From: Roseiarcus sp036489975
Lineage (GTDB): Bacteria > Pseudomonadota > Alphaproteobacteria > Rhizobiales > Beijerinckiaceae
Reading direction: 5' to 3'
Length of the DNA stretch: 64,000 nucleotides
Assembly (NCBI GenBank): GCA_036489975.1
Contig: DASXES010000024.1
Coordinates: 1-64,000 of the forward strand
Shown here: positions 33,202 through 42,761 of the stretch, piece after piece
Layout of the letters: the number at the start of each line of letters is the position of its first letter
How positions within the stretch are numbered: the stretch's first letter is position 1
The notes under the pieces: generated by a model
What the model saw: only the letters and a program-made list of their open reading frames with translations
Told to the model about the DNA's origin: nothing
Databases searched by the model: none
Made by a program: the position numbers and the translations under genes

Positions 33202-35373
33202 ATGCGAAGGGCGAACGAGGCCAGACTTTACGCATTGACCACGGCGACGGCTTGCGCGCTGGCGCTGCTCGCAGGCGTCGTCGGCGCCCCGACGCGCGCC
33301 GTGATGCAGAATCTGGTGTTCGACCAGTACCAGCGCTGGAAGCCGCGCCCCTACGCGTTCGACCAGCCCGTCCGTATCGTCGAGATCGACGACGAATCGC
33401 TCAAGCGGCTCGGGCAATGGCCGTGGCCGCGTGAGCGTCTTGCCAAGCTTGTCGAGGCTCTGAAAGGCGCGGGCGCCGCGGCGATCGCCTTCGATTTCCT
33501 GTTCGCGGAGAAGGATCGCGCCGACGCGCATGCGGCGACCGGAGAGGCCCCCGACGAGGTCTTCGCCCGGGCTATCGATGGCGCGCCCGTCGTGCTCGGC
33601 AGCTTCGTCTCCGAGGCGCCCAATGGCGCCGGCGGGTCAGTCAAGGCGGGATTCGTCACCGCGGGCGACGATGCGACGAAGTTCCTGACGCCCTCGCCGG
33701 GCGCGCTCGCGCCTTTGTACCAGCTAGCCCAACACGCGGCGGGCGTCGGCTTCCTCAATTGGCGCCCGGACTCCGACCGGGTCGTGCGGCGCGTGCCGCT
33801 CATCCTCAACGTGGACGGCGCCCTGCATCCCAGTCTCGCCATGGAGGCTTTGCGCGTCGCACAGGGCGCCTCGACCTATGTCGTCAAGTCCTCGAACGCG
33901 AGCGGCGAAACCGCCTTCGGGGAAGTGTATGGCGTGCTGGCCATTCGCAACGGCGACCTGACGATTGATACCGATCCCGCCGGAGACATCCGGGTCTATT
34001 TCGCGCGTCCCGACCCCCGGCGCTCAATCCCGGCATGGAAGGTTCTCGAACCGGGAGCGGACCTCAGCAATCTGCGCGGCGCCATCGTGTTCGTCGGCGC
34101 GTCGGCGGCGCTGCTCTCGGATATCGTCGCCACCCCGTTGTCGCCCTCGATGCCGGGCGTTGAAGCCCATGCGCAGATCGTCGAGCAGCTCTTGAGCGGC
34201 CAGACGCTGAGAAGGCCCGACTGGGCGCCAAGCGCGGAGTGGATGTCGACAGCGCTTATCTGCACGATTCTGGTGGCGGGGACGTGGTTTCTTGCGCCGT
34301 ACCTTGCGGCGCTCGTCTTCGCGGCCATCGTGGGCGCGATTGTTGCGGTGAGCTGGTTCGCGTTTTCGCGTCATGGGGTGCTCATCGAGCCGACCTACCC
34401 CGCCTTTTCCGCCGCCTTCGTCTATTTCACCGGGGTTTCGACGCTCTATGCGGTCAAACGCCATCAGGAGCGCGAGATCCGTTCCGCCTTTGGCCGCTTC
34501 GTCTCGCCCGCCGTGGTCGCCCGGTTAGCGGAAATGCCGGGCGCGCTCGAGCTCGGCGGCTTGCAGCGCGAGCTCACCTTGCTGTTCTGCGACATCCGGT
34601 CGTTCACCACCATCTCGGAGGGGTTCAACGCGTCGGAGCTGACCCATTTCCTCAACGAATATCTGACGCCGATGACCGACGCGATCCTCGACCGAGAGGG
34701 CACGGTCGACAAATACATGGGCGACGCGATCATGGCGTTCTGGAACGCCCCGCTCGACGATCCTGACCATGCGGCGCACGCGGTTGAATCGGCGCTGACG
34801 ATGCGCGAAACGCTGGTCAGGCTCAACGAGGCTTGGCGCGCGCGCGCCGAGGCTGGCGGACGATCCTTCAAGCCTGTGCGCTTCGGCATTGGCCTCAACT
34901 CGGGCGAATGCTGCGTCGGCAATCTGGGTTCACTGCGCAGGTTCGACTATTCGGCGATCGGCGACGAAGTGAACGTCGCTTCGCGATTGGAAGGCGCCTG
35001 CAAGATTTTCGAGGTCGACATCATTGGCAGCGAAACGGTTCGCGCCGAGGCGCCCGATTTCGCCTGGCTCGAGATCGATTCGGTGCTGGTCAAGGGCAAG
35101 ACGCGCCCGGTCGGACTTTACGCGCTCGCGGGCGACAAGGCCGTTGCGCGCAGCGACGAATTCGCTGACCTGAGCCGCCTTCACACGGCGATGCTCGCGG
35201 CCTATCGGAACCGGGACTTCGCCGATGCGATTTCCATGGGCAAGGAAGCTGCGGCCCGCGCGCCTGCCGCGGTTCGCGGCCTCTACTCGTACAACTTGCG
35301 CCGATTCGGCCAATTGGCGGCAACCGCCCAGGCCCCCGATTGGCGCCCCCTGATCGCGCTCGACGAAAAATAG
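33202..35373 (+). CDS. Adenylate/guanylate cyclase with CHASE2 sensor domain
   Basis: A 723-residue membrane-bound class III nucleotide cyclase. A first helix (about 9-28) is followed by an extracytoplasmic CHASE2 domain (about 40-330, with VRIVEIDDESLKRLGQWPWP at its start and GVGFLNWRPDSDRVVRRVP inside), then two or three membrane helices (about 350-415) and a cytoplasmic cyclase domain. The catalytic part has LTLLFCDIRSFTTISEGF with a metal aspartate and VDKYMGDAIMAFW with the second. GLNSGECCVGNLGS and DYSAIGDEVNVASRLEGACK complete it. The intact metal ligands suggest an active enzyme. It precedes a convergent autotransporter gene by 8 nt. Confidence 0.92.
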   Translation: MRRANEARLYALTTATACALALLAGVVGAPTRAVMQNLVFDQYQRWKPRPYAFDQPVRIVEIDDESLKRLGQWPWPRERLAKLVEALKGAGAAAIAFDFLFAEKDRADAHAATGEAPDEVFARAIDGAPVVLGSFVSEAPNGAGGSVKAGFVTAGDDATKFLTPSPGALAPLYQLAQHAAGVGFLNWRPDSDRVVRRVPLILNVDGALHPSLAMEALRVAQGASTYVVKSSNASGETAFGEVYGVLAIRNGDLTIDTDPAGDIRVYFARPDPRRSIPAWKVLEPGADLSNLRGAIVFVGASAALLSDIVATPLSPSMPGVEAHAQIVEQLLSGQTLRRPDWAPSAEWMSTALICTILVAGTWFLAPYLAALVFAAIVGAIVAVSWFAFSRHGVLIEPTYPAFSAAFVYFTGVSTLYAVKRHQEREIRSAFGRFVSPAVVARLAEMPGALELGGLQRELTLLFCDIRSFTTISEGFNASELTHFLNEYLTPMTDAILDREGTVDKYMGDAIMAFWNAPLDDPDHAAHAVESALTMRETLVRLNEAWRARAEAGGRSFKPVRFGIGLNSGECCVGNLGSLRRFDYSAIGDEVNVASRLEGACKIFEVDIIGSETVRAEAPDFAWLEIDSVLVKGKTRPVGLYALAGDKAVARSDEFADLSRLHTAMLAAYRNRDFADAISMGKEAAARAPAAVRGLYSYNLRRFGQLAATAQAPDWRPLIALDEK

Positions 35374-35381
35374 CGCCGATC

Positions 35382-38300
35382 TCAAAACGCGTAGCGTACG
35401 CCGAGGCCCCCATGCAGCGTTGGGCCGATCTCCCCGCCAAGCGTGCCGATCAGGAAGGCGTCCACCACCAGATTTCGCGAGAACCGATAGGCCAGCCGGC
35501 CGCCAAACTCGGTCCATGCCGAGTTGAGCAGCGGGTAAGGCGCAACCGACCCAAAGCTGGTCACATTGACCTGGGACCCGAAGTGGTTGTCGAAGCCGTA
35601 GGCAACCGCCCCGCTGATATTTCCCTCGATGTTGCCGAACAGGAGGCGCGTGTACTGGGCGCCAAAGCGCACGACATCCTGCCTGTCGACGCCGGTGCTC
35701 ACAGTGGCGGGGAAGGGATTGACCGCGCTCGCCGCTTCGGTGTAGCCGCCCGATTGCTGCCAGCCGCGAATCAGATCAGCGAAGACGGCCGCTTCGTCGA
35801 TCGGGGTGAGCCGATCGACCCAGCCGACGCGTCCGAAGACCGAGACCGAACGATCGACCGCCGACCCGACCCCCTGCGCCGGCGTGAGCCCGTTGGTGTA
35901 GTAGCGGGTGTAGGTGGCGTCGATATAGGGCGAAACCGCGGCGCCCACCTCGAAGAACGGACGGCTCTTGCCCCAGTTCGGAGGATCGTAGCGAAGCGAG
36001 GCGGCGACGATTGGCGCGGCTCTCACGTTGGCCCCATCCTGATAATAGCTCTCGAACGCGGCTCCGGCGAGGAGGGTCACGCTGTCGTTGAGCGCCCATC
36101 GCCCGTGCGAGCCAAGCGAAGCGGACCCGATCGAGGCAAAGCCGCCGCCACAATCGCAGCCGTTGACCTGCTCGGTGGCGCCGAGAAGCAAGGAGCCGAG
36201 CACTCGGCTGGTGATTAACTGTTTGAGTTGCGCCTGGGCGAGACTCGTGACCGAGCTCTGGATCTGGCTCACACTCGCCGCCGGGCTCGAGGTCAGATAC
36301 CAGTCCTGGTTGGAATCACGCCCAAGGGTGTATTCATATCCACCCGCGAGGATCGGCGTGCCATTGGCCAGATAAAAGGCGTTCGTCGACGTGGTCCCGC
36401 CGTTGCTCACGGCGACCACCGGAATCCCGGCGCCGGTCGCCGCCGCGCCCGCCGCGCCGCTGGCGTTTTTGATCGTGAGCGCCGTCGACCCTGTGGCCGA
36501 ACCGCCGTTGATGATGAGCTGGTCGGTGGACCCGGCGTTCGGACCGCCCAGCGCCGTATTTAGCGCAATGTTCGCCCCCGTCCCGACATAGGAGCCGAGA
36601 GTCAGGGTCTTGAAGCCGCCGGACGACGAATAGAGGATGGCGCTGTTGGCGAGATTGAGGCTCGTCGCCGTCGACGAAGCGCTCATCGTCCAGTTCGTCC
36701 CGTTGGCAAGCGACACATTGGTCCGTGAGGTCGGGTCGGTCTCAATCGCGCCGGTCAGTGTCGAGGCGCTGGCGTTGAACGCGACCGTGCTGCCGGCCGT
36801 CGCGTTGAGCAGATTGCCAGCGCCGGCATTCGCGATGGTGTTGTTGAAATTGATGGTTGCGCTCGACGGATCGGCGAGAATCAGATCGCCCGCCGCATTC
36901 TTGATGTTGAAATTGTCGAAGGTCGCGATCGCGTTCGTGGCGTTGGTGAAACTGATCGCATTGCCCGCGGCGGAGACCGTTCCCCCGCCCGAGGCGAGAA
37001 TCGACGGCGAAGCCCCGCCGAGCGCGAAGGCCGTGGACGAGGCCTGCGACGTCGTGACGTTGAGCGCGCCGGAAGCCGTGACCATGCCCGAAAGCGCTTG
37101 CACGCCGATAGACTGAGCGCCGAAGACGGCGATGGAGGTCGAGCCCTGCGCCGTGATGGCGCCGCCGGCCGCCGCCATGAGGCCGGCGCTCTTGTCCCCG
37201 CTGATCGCAATGGTCGTCGGGCCGTTGAGCGCGATGTTCGAGCCTGAGCCTTGCGCCCATGCGCCATAGGCGGAGGCGCCCCCGGTCACGATGCCCAGCG
37301 GTCCCGAAACCGCAATCGCCCCTCCGTGACCCGAACCTGTCACATCGCTGGCGTAAAGACCGGTCGCGCCCGCGCCGGTCGCCGTGATCGTCGCCGCAGC
37401 GAGGTTGACCTGAGAGCCCGGACCGTCGGCATTGACGCCATAGGCGCTGAGGCCGGGCGTCGTCGTCGAGACGCCGCCCGTGGTCGCGACCGTGACCGCT
37501 CCGGTCGCGTTGATGACGCCGCCGGCGAGCGCGTAAAGTCCGATCGACCCGTTGCCCGACGTCGTGAATGCGGTCGCGCCGCTCAGGTTAACTCTCGAGC
37601 CCGCGCCGGTGACGAAAAGCGCATGCGCGTCCTGACCTGACGTGGCGACCCCGCCGCCGCTGATGTTGGTGACGCCGCCACTGTTTGTTTCCACGCCAAC
37701 GGCCGCCGGGCCCGACGTGGTGATGGTCGTGTCCGTCAGCGTCATCGCGCCGCCGGTCGGGTCGCCAGGCGAGGCAAAACCATTGTAGGCGCCGATCGCA
37801 GCGTCGCCAAAGGCGGGCCCAACGCCGCCATCCGTCGTCACGCTGACGTCGGTCGCGGTCAGCGAAGAACCAGCCCCGTTCACAAACAAGCCGAACGATC
37901 CCCCACCCGTCGTCAGGACTGTCGTCCCGGCGCTGAGAGCGACGCTGCCGCCGTCGAAAGCGAAAACGCCATGAGCGACCGGCCCGTTGGTCGCAATCGA
38001 ACCTCCTGAAACCGTCGCGCTCCCTCCTTTCGACGCAACGAGTCCGAAGGAGAACCTTTCCGTGCTCAGGTCGTAGCCGCCGGTCGTCCGGACGGCGACG
38101 TTCGAGGTCATGATCCTCGAACCGGCGCCGTCGACAGAGAGGCCTGGCGCGCCAATGCCTGTCGTTGTGACCGAACCGCCATTCAGGGTGACGAGGCCAC
38201 CGGCGTCCGCCTGCACGCCCGCCGCCGACGCTCCAGTCGTTGCAATCGTCGCGCCGCCGCCCGCGGAGACAGAGGAGCCCGCGCCCGAAGCATAGAGGCC

Positions 38301-39827
38301 GATCGCGCCCAAACCGCTCGTCGTCACGCTTGGGCCGGCGACGGCCAGGACCGCGCCGCCATTGCTGGCGTAGAGGCCATGCGCGTCAGTTCCCGCCGTG
38401 GTCACCGTCGCCGCTCCGGCGAGATTGATCTGCGAGCCGGCGCCGTCGGCGTTGACGCCATAAGCGGCGGACAGGACGTCCGAGGTCGAAACCGTCAGCC
38501 GCCCGGTCGCGTCGATGACGCCGCCGCTAGCCGCGTCAAGCCCGGCGGCGCCTTCGCCAGAGGTCGCGATGCTCGATATGCCAGCAACGTGGATCACGCC
38601 CCCGTCGCTGGCGTAGAGTCCGTGCGCGTCGCTCCCGAAGGTCGTGACGGTCGTCGCGGCAAGGTTGACTTGCGAGCCCGCCCCGTCGGCGTTGACTCCA
38701 TAGGCGTCGAGGCCGGTTGCGGCCGAAGTCGATCCGGTCGTGATCGTCACCGGCCCGGTGGCGTCGATGACGCCGCCGCTCAGCGCGTGGAGCCCGATCG
38801 AGTCGTCCCCAGTCGTGGTGACGCCACTGGCGCCGCTCAGCCTGGCCACGCCTCTCGCCTCGGCGAGAATGCCATCGCTTTCGGCGCCAGACGTGATGAT
38901 TGTGTCGCCGATCAGCGCCCCGGTCGCCCCGGGGCCCCCAATCGAGACGCCTTGCGACTCGAGGCCAGCCAAATCCACGCTGCCGTTTGTGGTTATCGAG
39001 ACTCCGGTCGCCGACAGCGAGCCGGAAATGGTCACCAATCCCGCAGACCCGTCGCCGTTCGTCGTCACGCTGCCGCCATTGAGGACGAGATTGGCGCCCG
39101 AGACGCTCAGTGCGCCGATCGCGTCCACCCCGTTGGTGACAACCGAGGTTCCGGTGGCCGAAATCCCCGAGCCGGCGCCCGTTGCAAGCAGACCCTCGCC
39201 ATCGGTCGCCGCCAGCTCGAGCGACACCGACCCGCCGGCCAGGGTCACAAGGCCGCCGGCGTCCGCCTGAACGCCGGTCGATAGGGAATTTCTAGCGACA
39301 ATCGACGCGCCCGTGACCGCGATCGTCGAGGCGGCGCCCGAAGCATAAATCCCTATCGAACTCGCGCCGTTCGTGGTGACGCTGACCCCGCCCGGCGTCG
39401 AGATCGCGCCGCCGCCGCTGGCGTAGAGCCCAAAGGAACTGGCGCCCGACGTCGTGACCGTGACGGGAACGGCGAGGTCGATTCGCGACGGGAGAAGCGG
39501 AGTTCCGGTCGCCGCGCCTTCGCTCCAGATCCCGTAGCTGCCAGTGGCGGCGTTCGCGGTGACAGTGACGAACGTTGCTCCGGAGTTGGCGGTGATCGAG
39601 CCGCCGTTCTGCGCGAAGAGCCCGACGATATTCGCGGGAGGCGCCGGAACCGGCAGGGTCGGATGGTACGCTCCGGAGGCGGAGCAATCGTCTCCCGCGG
39701 CGAGGGCGAAGACGTGATTCCCCGTGACGCTCACGCAGTTCGCGCGCGCCCCGGAGACGGCGGCGAGCGCCAAAAGCGCGCTCGCTGTCGTCGGGACCAG
39801 CCTTCGGCGCCAGCGAGGGTCCTTCAT
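35382..39827 (-). CDS. Autotransporter adhesin-like protein with repetitive passenger
   Basis: A 1481-residue type V secreted protein. The N-terminus is a signal peptide (LVPTTASALLALAAVSGARA) before the mature start NCVSVTGNHVFALAAGDDC. Residues about 60-960 form a long beta-helix passenger of recurring units of about 22-27 residues built on a theme such as TTSGADAHGLYASDGGVI. A linker follows, and the last 290 or so residues are an autotransporter barrel with VFGRVGWVDRL and a final GGLGVRYAF. The barrel end and terminal Phe fit outer-membrane insertion. Probable roles are adhesion or biofilm formation, inferred from architecture only. Repeats at protein level are also visible at DNA level (GTNGACGCCATA-type stretches around 37430, 38450 and 38700). 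Confidence 0.88.
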   Translation of the reverse strand: MKDPRWRRRLVPTTASALLALAAVSGARANCVSVTGNHVFALAAGDDCSASGAYHPTLPVPAPPANIVGLFAQNGGSITANSGATFVTVTANAATGSYGIWSEGAATGTPLLPSRIDLAVPVTVTTSGASSFGLYASGGGAISTPGGVSVTTNGASSIGIYASGAASTIAVTGASIVARNSLSTGVQADAGGLVTLAGGSVSLELAATDGEGLLATGAGSGISATGTSVVTNGVDAIGALSVSGANLVLNGGSVTTNGDGSAGLVTISGSLSATGVSITTNGSVDLAGLESQGVSIGGPGATGALIGDTIITSGAESDGILAEARGVARLSGASGVTTTGDDSIGLHALSGGVIDATGPVTITTGSTSAATGLDAYGVNADGAGSQVNLAATTVTTFGSDAHGLYASDGGVIHVAGISSIATSGEGAAGLDAASGGVIDATGRLTVSTSDVLSAAYGVNADGAGSQINLAGAATVTTAGTDAHGLYASNGGAVLAVAGPSVTTSGLGAIGLYASGAGSSVSAGGGATIATTGASAAGVQADAGGLVTLNGGSVTTTGIGAPGLSVDGAGSRIMTSNVAVRTTGGYDLSTERFSFGLVASKGGSATVSGGSIATNGPVAHGVFAFDGGSVALSAGTTVLTTGGGSFGLFVNGAGSSLTATDVSVTTDGGVGPAFGDAAIGAYNGFASPGDPTGGAMTLTDTTITTSGPAAVGVETNSGGVTNISGGGVATSGQDAHALFVTGAGSRVNLSGATAFTTSGNGSIGLYALAGGVINATGAVTVATTGGVSTTTPGLSAYGVNADGPGSQVNLAAATITATGAGATGLYASDVTGSGHGGAIAVSGPLGIVTGGASAYGAWAQGSGSNIALNGPTTIAISGDKSAGLMAAAGGAITAQGSTSIAVFGAQSIGVQALSGMVTASGALNVTTSQASSTAFALGGASPSILASGGGTVSAAGNAISFTNATNAIATFDNFNIKNAAGDLILADPSSATINFNNTIANAGAGNLLNATAGSTVAFNASASTLTGAIETDPTSRTNVSLANGTNWTMSASSTATSLNLANSAILYSSSGGFKTLTLGSYVGTGANIALNTALGGPNAGSTDQLIINGGSATGSTALTIKNASGAAGAAATGAGIPVVAVSNGGTTSTNAFYLANGTPILAGGYEYTLGRDSNQDWYLTSSPAASVSQIQSSVTSLAQAQLKQLITSRVLGSLLLGATEQVNGCDCGGGFASIGSASLGSHGRWALNDSVTLLAGAAFESYYQDGANVRAAPIVAASLRYDPPNWGKSRPFFEVGAAVSPYIDATYTRYYTNGLTPAQGVGSAVDRSVSVFGRVGWVDRLTPIDEAAVFADLIRGWQQSGGYTEAASAVNPFPATVSTGVDRQDVVRFGAQYTRLLFGNIEGNISGAVAYGFDNHFGSQVNVTSFGSVAPYPLLNSAWTEFGGRLAYRFSRNLVVDAFLIGTLGGEIGPTLHGGLGVRYAF

Positions 39828-40244
39828 CCATCTATGCCTGAAGAGCGCGCCTGGTCTTGATCAGCCCGCGCCGATCCAACCACCGGTCGGACGCCAGCGC
39901 GATCGCCTCGCCGCGGCGAGGGCGACCCGCATCGCCCCGAGACGAGCGTTCGCCTCCCCATCAAAAGATCCATGAGCCAGAGCTTAGACTTCGCCCTCAA
40001 AGTCCCTGCCGGAAAAAGGCAAACCGATTGTGCGGCAGATGAGGTTTGACCGCAAGCGCTCTCGTGGTCTAGGGGTGGCCGAGGCTGCTCGAGTGCCTCA
40101 GGCCCGAGCAGGCGCACCGGAGCCCTCGAAGATCCAGCCTTTCGCGCAGCGACGGGCGAGCCGCCAACCTCCATTGATTGCCCGGACGCGAGCCGCGCGC
40201 TCCCCGCCAGCGCGGCTCATCGACGTATGAAGCCTTTGCTAGGG
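39828..40244. other. Intergenic region with no gene seen
   Basis: About 417 nt between the autotransporter start and the end of the small secreted-protein gene, both read leftward. It should contain the autotransporter promoter. The open frames here overlap in several directions and read as arginine/proline-rich shadows. I see no RNA gene or clear hairpin terminator. Confidence 0.5.
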
Positions 40245-40772
40245 CTACTGCTTCTGCTGTTCCGTCCTGCTCTTCGACGCATGGTAGCCTGCGGCTCCGG
40301 CGTCGGCTTCGCACATATAGGCGCCCTGCTTCGTCGTGCCGTACCAGCGGCTGCCCGAATAGTGGTAGGTGTGGGACTTGCCCTTGGTGTTGACCCAGAC
40401 CACGGTGCTGCCTGGGCAGCGCCCCTTGGCTTCCGCCTCCGAGCTGAATTGGCCAGCGCCTGTCGCGCGAGCGGCTTGCATGGGTTTCGGCTTCGGCTGG
40501 TAAGTTTGCGCCGGCGCCGGGGCGAGCGGAGCGGGCGCGGGAGCCGCGGCGGGGGCCGGGGCCGGCGCGGCGGCTTCCTTCTGAACGCGGCATTGCTTCA
40601 GGAATTCCGGCCATTTCATGCCGTTGGTGGTGTTGTTCGCCTTGGCGGCCTTCCAGTCCTCGCCGCACTGCTTCATGATGCTTTGCGCCTGCGCGGCGCC
40701 GGTCGAGGCCAGACCGAGGCCGCCGGCGAACAAAAGCGCCGAAAGCGCAACCCTGAAAGACTTCATGATCAT
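40245..40772 (-). CDS. Secreted or periplasmic small protein of unknown function
   Basis: A 175-residue exported protein. After a signal peptide (ALSALLFAGGLGLASTGAAQA) comes QCGEDWKAAKANNTTNG and MKWPEFLKQCR, a phrase I recall in many Rhizobiales hypothetical proteins with the same layout. A proline/alanine linker follows, and the C-terminal part has CPGSTVVWVNTKGKSHTYHY, SGSRWYGTTKQGAYMCEADA and ends KSRTEQQKQ. The start at 40772 is preferred because a GGAGG site lies 8 nt upstream. The C-terminal block resembles domains in secreted acid-shock-like or DNA-uptake-associated proteins, but no function is known. Confidence 0.75.
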   Translation of the reverse strand: MIMKSFRVALSALLFAGGLGLASTGAAQAQSIMKQCGEDWKAAKANNTTNGMKWPEFLKQCRVQKEAAAPAPAPAAAPAPAPLAPAPAQTYQPKPKPMQAARATGAGQFSSEAEAKGRCPGSTVVWVNTKGKSHTYHYSGSRWYGTTKQGAYMCEADAGAAGYHASKSRTEQQKQ

Positions 40773-40955
40773 CGTCACTACCTCCGACGCGGGTTCCCAG
40801 GCGATTTAGCCAGCCCTCTCCCGGCCCCGCGATTCGCCGAGTCTCATTTCCCTCCATGCAGCCGTTCCACTGAACGCGACATGAACATTTCGTGAGAAGG
40901 ATCGCGGCCCGCGGTCAACCCAGGGTGTGGCGGCGGATGGTTCTCTCCCCGCCCG

Positions 40956-42506
40956 TCAGGCGCCCTTGAGCCGCGCCAGGGCCATCGTTTCGCTCAAGCT
41001 GCCCGAAGCATCGAGCGCCGTCCATCCTCTCTCGCTCAGAGAATCCATCGTCTGCCGGCGCGCCACATCGGCGTCGGCGTCGGAAGCGTCATTGCGCCGG
41101 GAAGCGATGCGCGCGAAGCGCGTCGCAAGGGGCGCGTCGAGAAAGAGCCCGGTGAGGCCGACTCCGAGTTCGGCCGCCGCGTTGGCCACAGCGCTGCGCT
41201 CGGCGGCCGTCGCGAAAGTTGCGTCGAGCAAGACCGACTGCCCCGCCCTGAGCGCGATCCGGGCCTTGTCGATGAGCCGGTGATAGACGTCGCGCGTGAC
41301 GTCGCTCAAATAGGCCGAGGCTGGCAGCGGCGCCGTCTCCGCGACTGCGAACATCGCCTTGCGCTCGAGGTCGCTGCGCAGCCACAGCGCGCCGGGCGCC
41401 CGGCCAATCTCAGGGGCGAGCGCGCCACTGAGAGCGCTTTTTCCCACGCCGGAGAGCCCGCCGACGGCGACCAGCCGGGGTGGAAGGTAAGCGAGAAACC
41501 GGATTGCGAGATCGAAATAGCGGCGCCCGAGCGCACGCGCTTCATCACGCTTTCCGCCCGCGAGCCGGTCGGCGCCCGCGGCCTCGACCTTGGCGCGGAT
41601 CGCGGCGCGCAGGCTTAGGAAAAGCGGCAGCGCGACGAGCCCGGTCAAGGCCTCCGGCGGCTCGGGCGCGAGATAGCGGTTGAAAAGCCGGTTAGCGCCG
41701 GCGCGCAGGCCCCGCTCCTCCAGATCCATCAGCAGAAAGGCCAGATCGTAGAGAACGTCCCCGCTCGCAATCTCGTCGGAAAACTCGACCGCGTCGAACA
41801 AAGTCGGCTCGCCATCGATGAGCGCGATGTTGCGCAGGTGCAGATCGCCGTGACAGCGGCGGACGAAGCGGCCGCCGCCGCGCCTGAGCAGGACCGGTCG
41901 CACGATTGCGAAGGCAAGCCGCGCATCGCGGGTCAGCTTGCGCGCGGCCGCGGGACCGAAGATATCGGGCCGCTCGGCGAAGGCGGCGTCGTTCTGCTCG
42001 ATGTAAGTCTCGAGAGCGCGCGTGGCTTGCGCGGCGTCCCTGATCGGCGCGCGGGCGTGCGAGCGACGAATGGCGAGCGCCGCCTTGTCGATGATCGCGT
42101 CCGGGACGCCGCCCCGTTCGACGATCCGGTCGAGCGTGGCGTTCTCGTCGAACCGGCGCATATGGACGGCCCATTCGGCGATCTCGCCATCTCCCCCGAT
42201 CGCGAACGTCCCGCCCTGCCGCGTAACCGGCAGGGCAGCGAGATAGATTTGCGGCGCCAGGGGAAGGTTGACAGCGATCTCGGCCTCGCAAGCCTCCCGC
42301 CGCTTGTCGAGGGTCGACAGGTCCATGAACGGAAACTTGACCGCGCGCTTCACCTTGTAGGCGTCGGCGCCGGCGAGAAAGACGACCGCGTTGGCGGTGT
42401 CTACGCGACCCACCGGCTTGGCCAGCCCATACGTCCTGGGATCGGCGAGAAAGCGGAAAACCGCCTCCTGCGATTGATCGGGATTGTCCGAATGGCTAGA
42501 AGTCAT
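40956..42506 (-). CDS. APH-family kinase fused to an AAA ATP-binding domain
   Basis: A 516-residue two-domain protein. The N-terminal 320 or so residues look like an aminoglycoside-phosphotransferase/choline-kinase domain with HGDLHLRNI (catalytic base) and FDAVEF (metal aspartate). The C-terminal part starts with a P loop, VGGLSGVGKSALSGALA (near 335-352), and has LRSDLERK, VYHRLIDKARIAL and VLLDATFATAAERSAV, as in small-molecule kinases such as gluconate kinase or zeta toxin. The fusion is known as a bifunctional APH/ATP-binding protein in alphaproteobacteria; its substrate is unknown. The ATG at 42506 is the likely start because it follows a GAGGA site and the extension up to 42680 is not protein-like. 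It is divergent from ppk2. Confidence 0.8.
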   Translation of the reverse strand: MTSSHSDNPDQSQEAVFRFLADPRTYGLAKPVGRVDTANAVVFLAGADAYKVKRAVKFPFMDLSTLDKRREACEAEIAVNLPLAPQIYLAALPVTRQGGTFAIGGDGEIAEWAVHMRRFDENATLDRIVERGGVPDAIIDKAALAIRRSHARAPIRDAAQATRALETYIEQNDAAFAERPDIFGPAAARKLTRDARLAFAIVRPVLLRRGGGRFVRRCHGDLHLRNIALIDGEPTLFDAVEFSDEIASGDVLYDLAFLLMDLEERGLRAGANRLFNRYLAPEPPEALTGLVALPLFLSLRAAIRAKVEAAGADRLAGGKRDEARALGRRYFDLAIRFLAYLPPRLVAVGGLSGVGKSALSGALAPEIGRAPGALWLRSDLERKAMFAVAETAPLPASAYLSDVTRDVYHRLIDKARIALRAGQSVLLDATFATAAERSAVANAAAELGVGLTGLFLDAPLATRFARIASRRNDASDADADVARRQTMDSLSERGWTALDASGSLSETMALARLKGA

Positions 42507-42761
42507 GGGTCGGGCTAAAGGTCCTCCGTTTCGGCAGGCGTTCGCTTGTCTTTGGGCAAAAGGGACGATTGCGGTCGGCAGAGTCAAGCGCCGGTCGAAC
42601 GTTTGGCGCCGACCGCGACGCGAGCTTTCAAGGCGGCGGGCTCCGCGCCGATCCTGATCTGAGGGGCGGGCCTGTCGCAAAACTGTCGCAGCGATCGTCG
42701 AACATTTCGCTTGCCGCCGCCATCTCGTCGCGCCGCGGACAAAAAATCAGGGAAGCGAACA

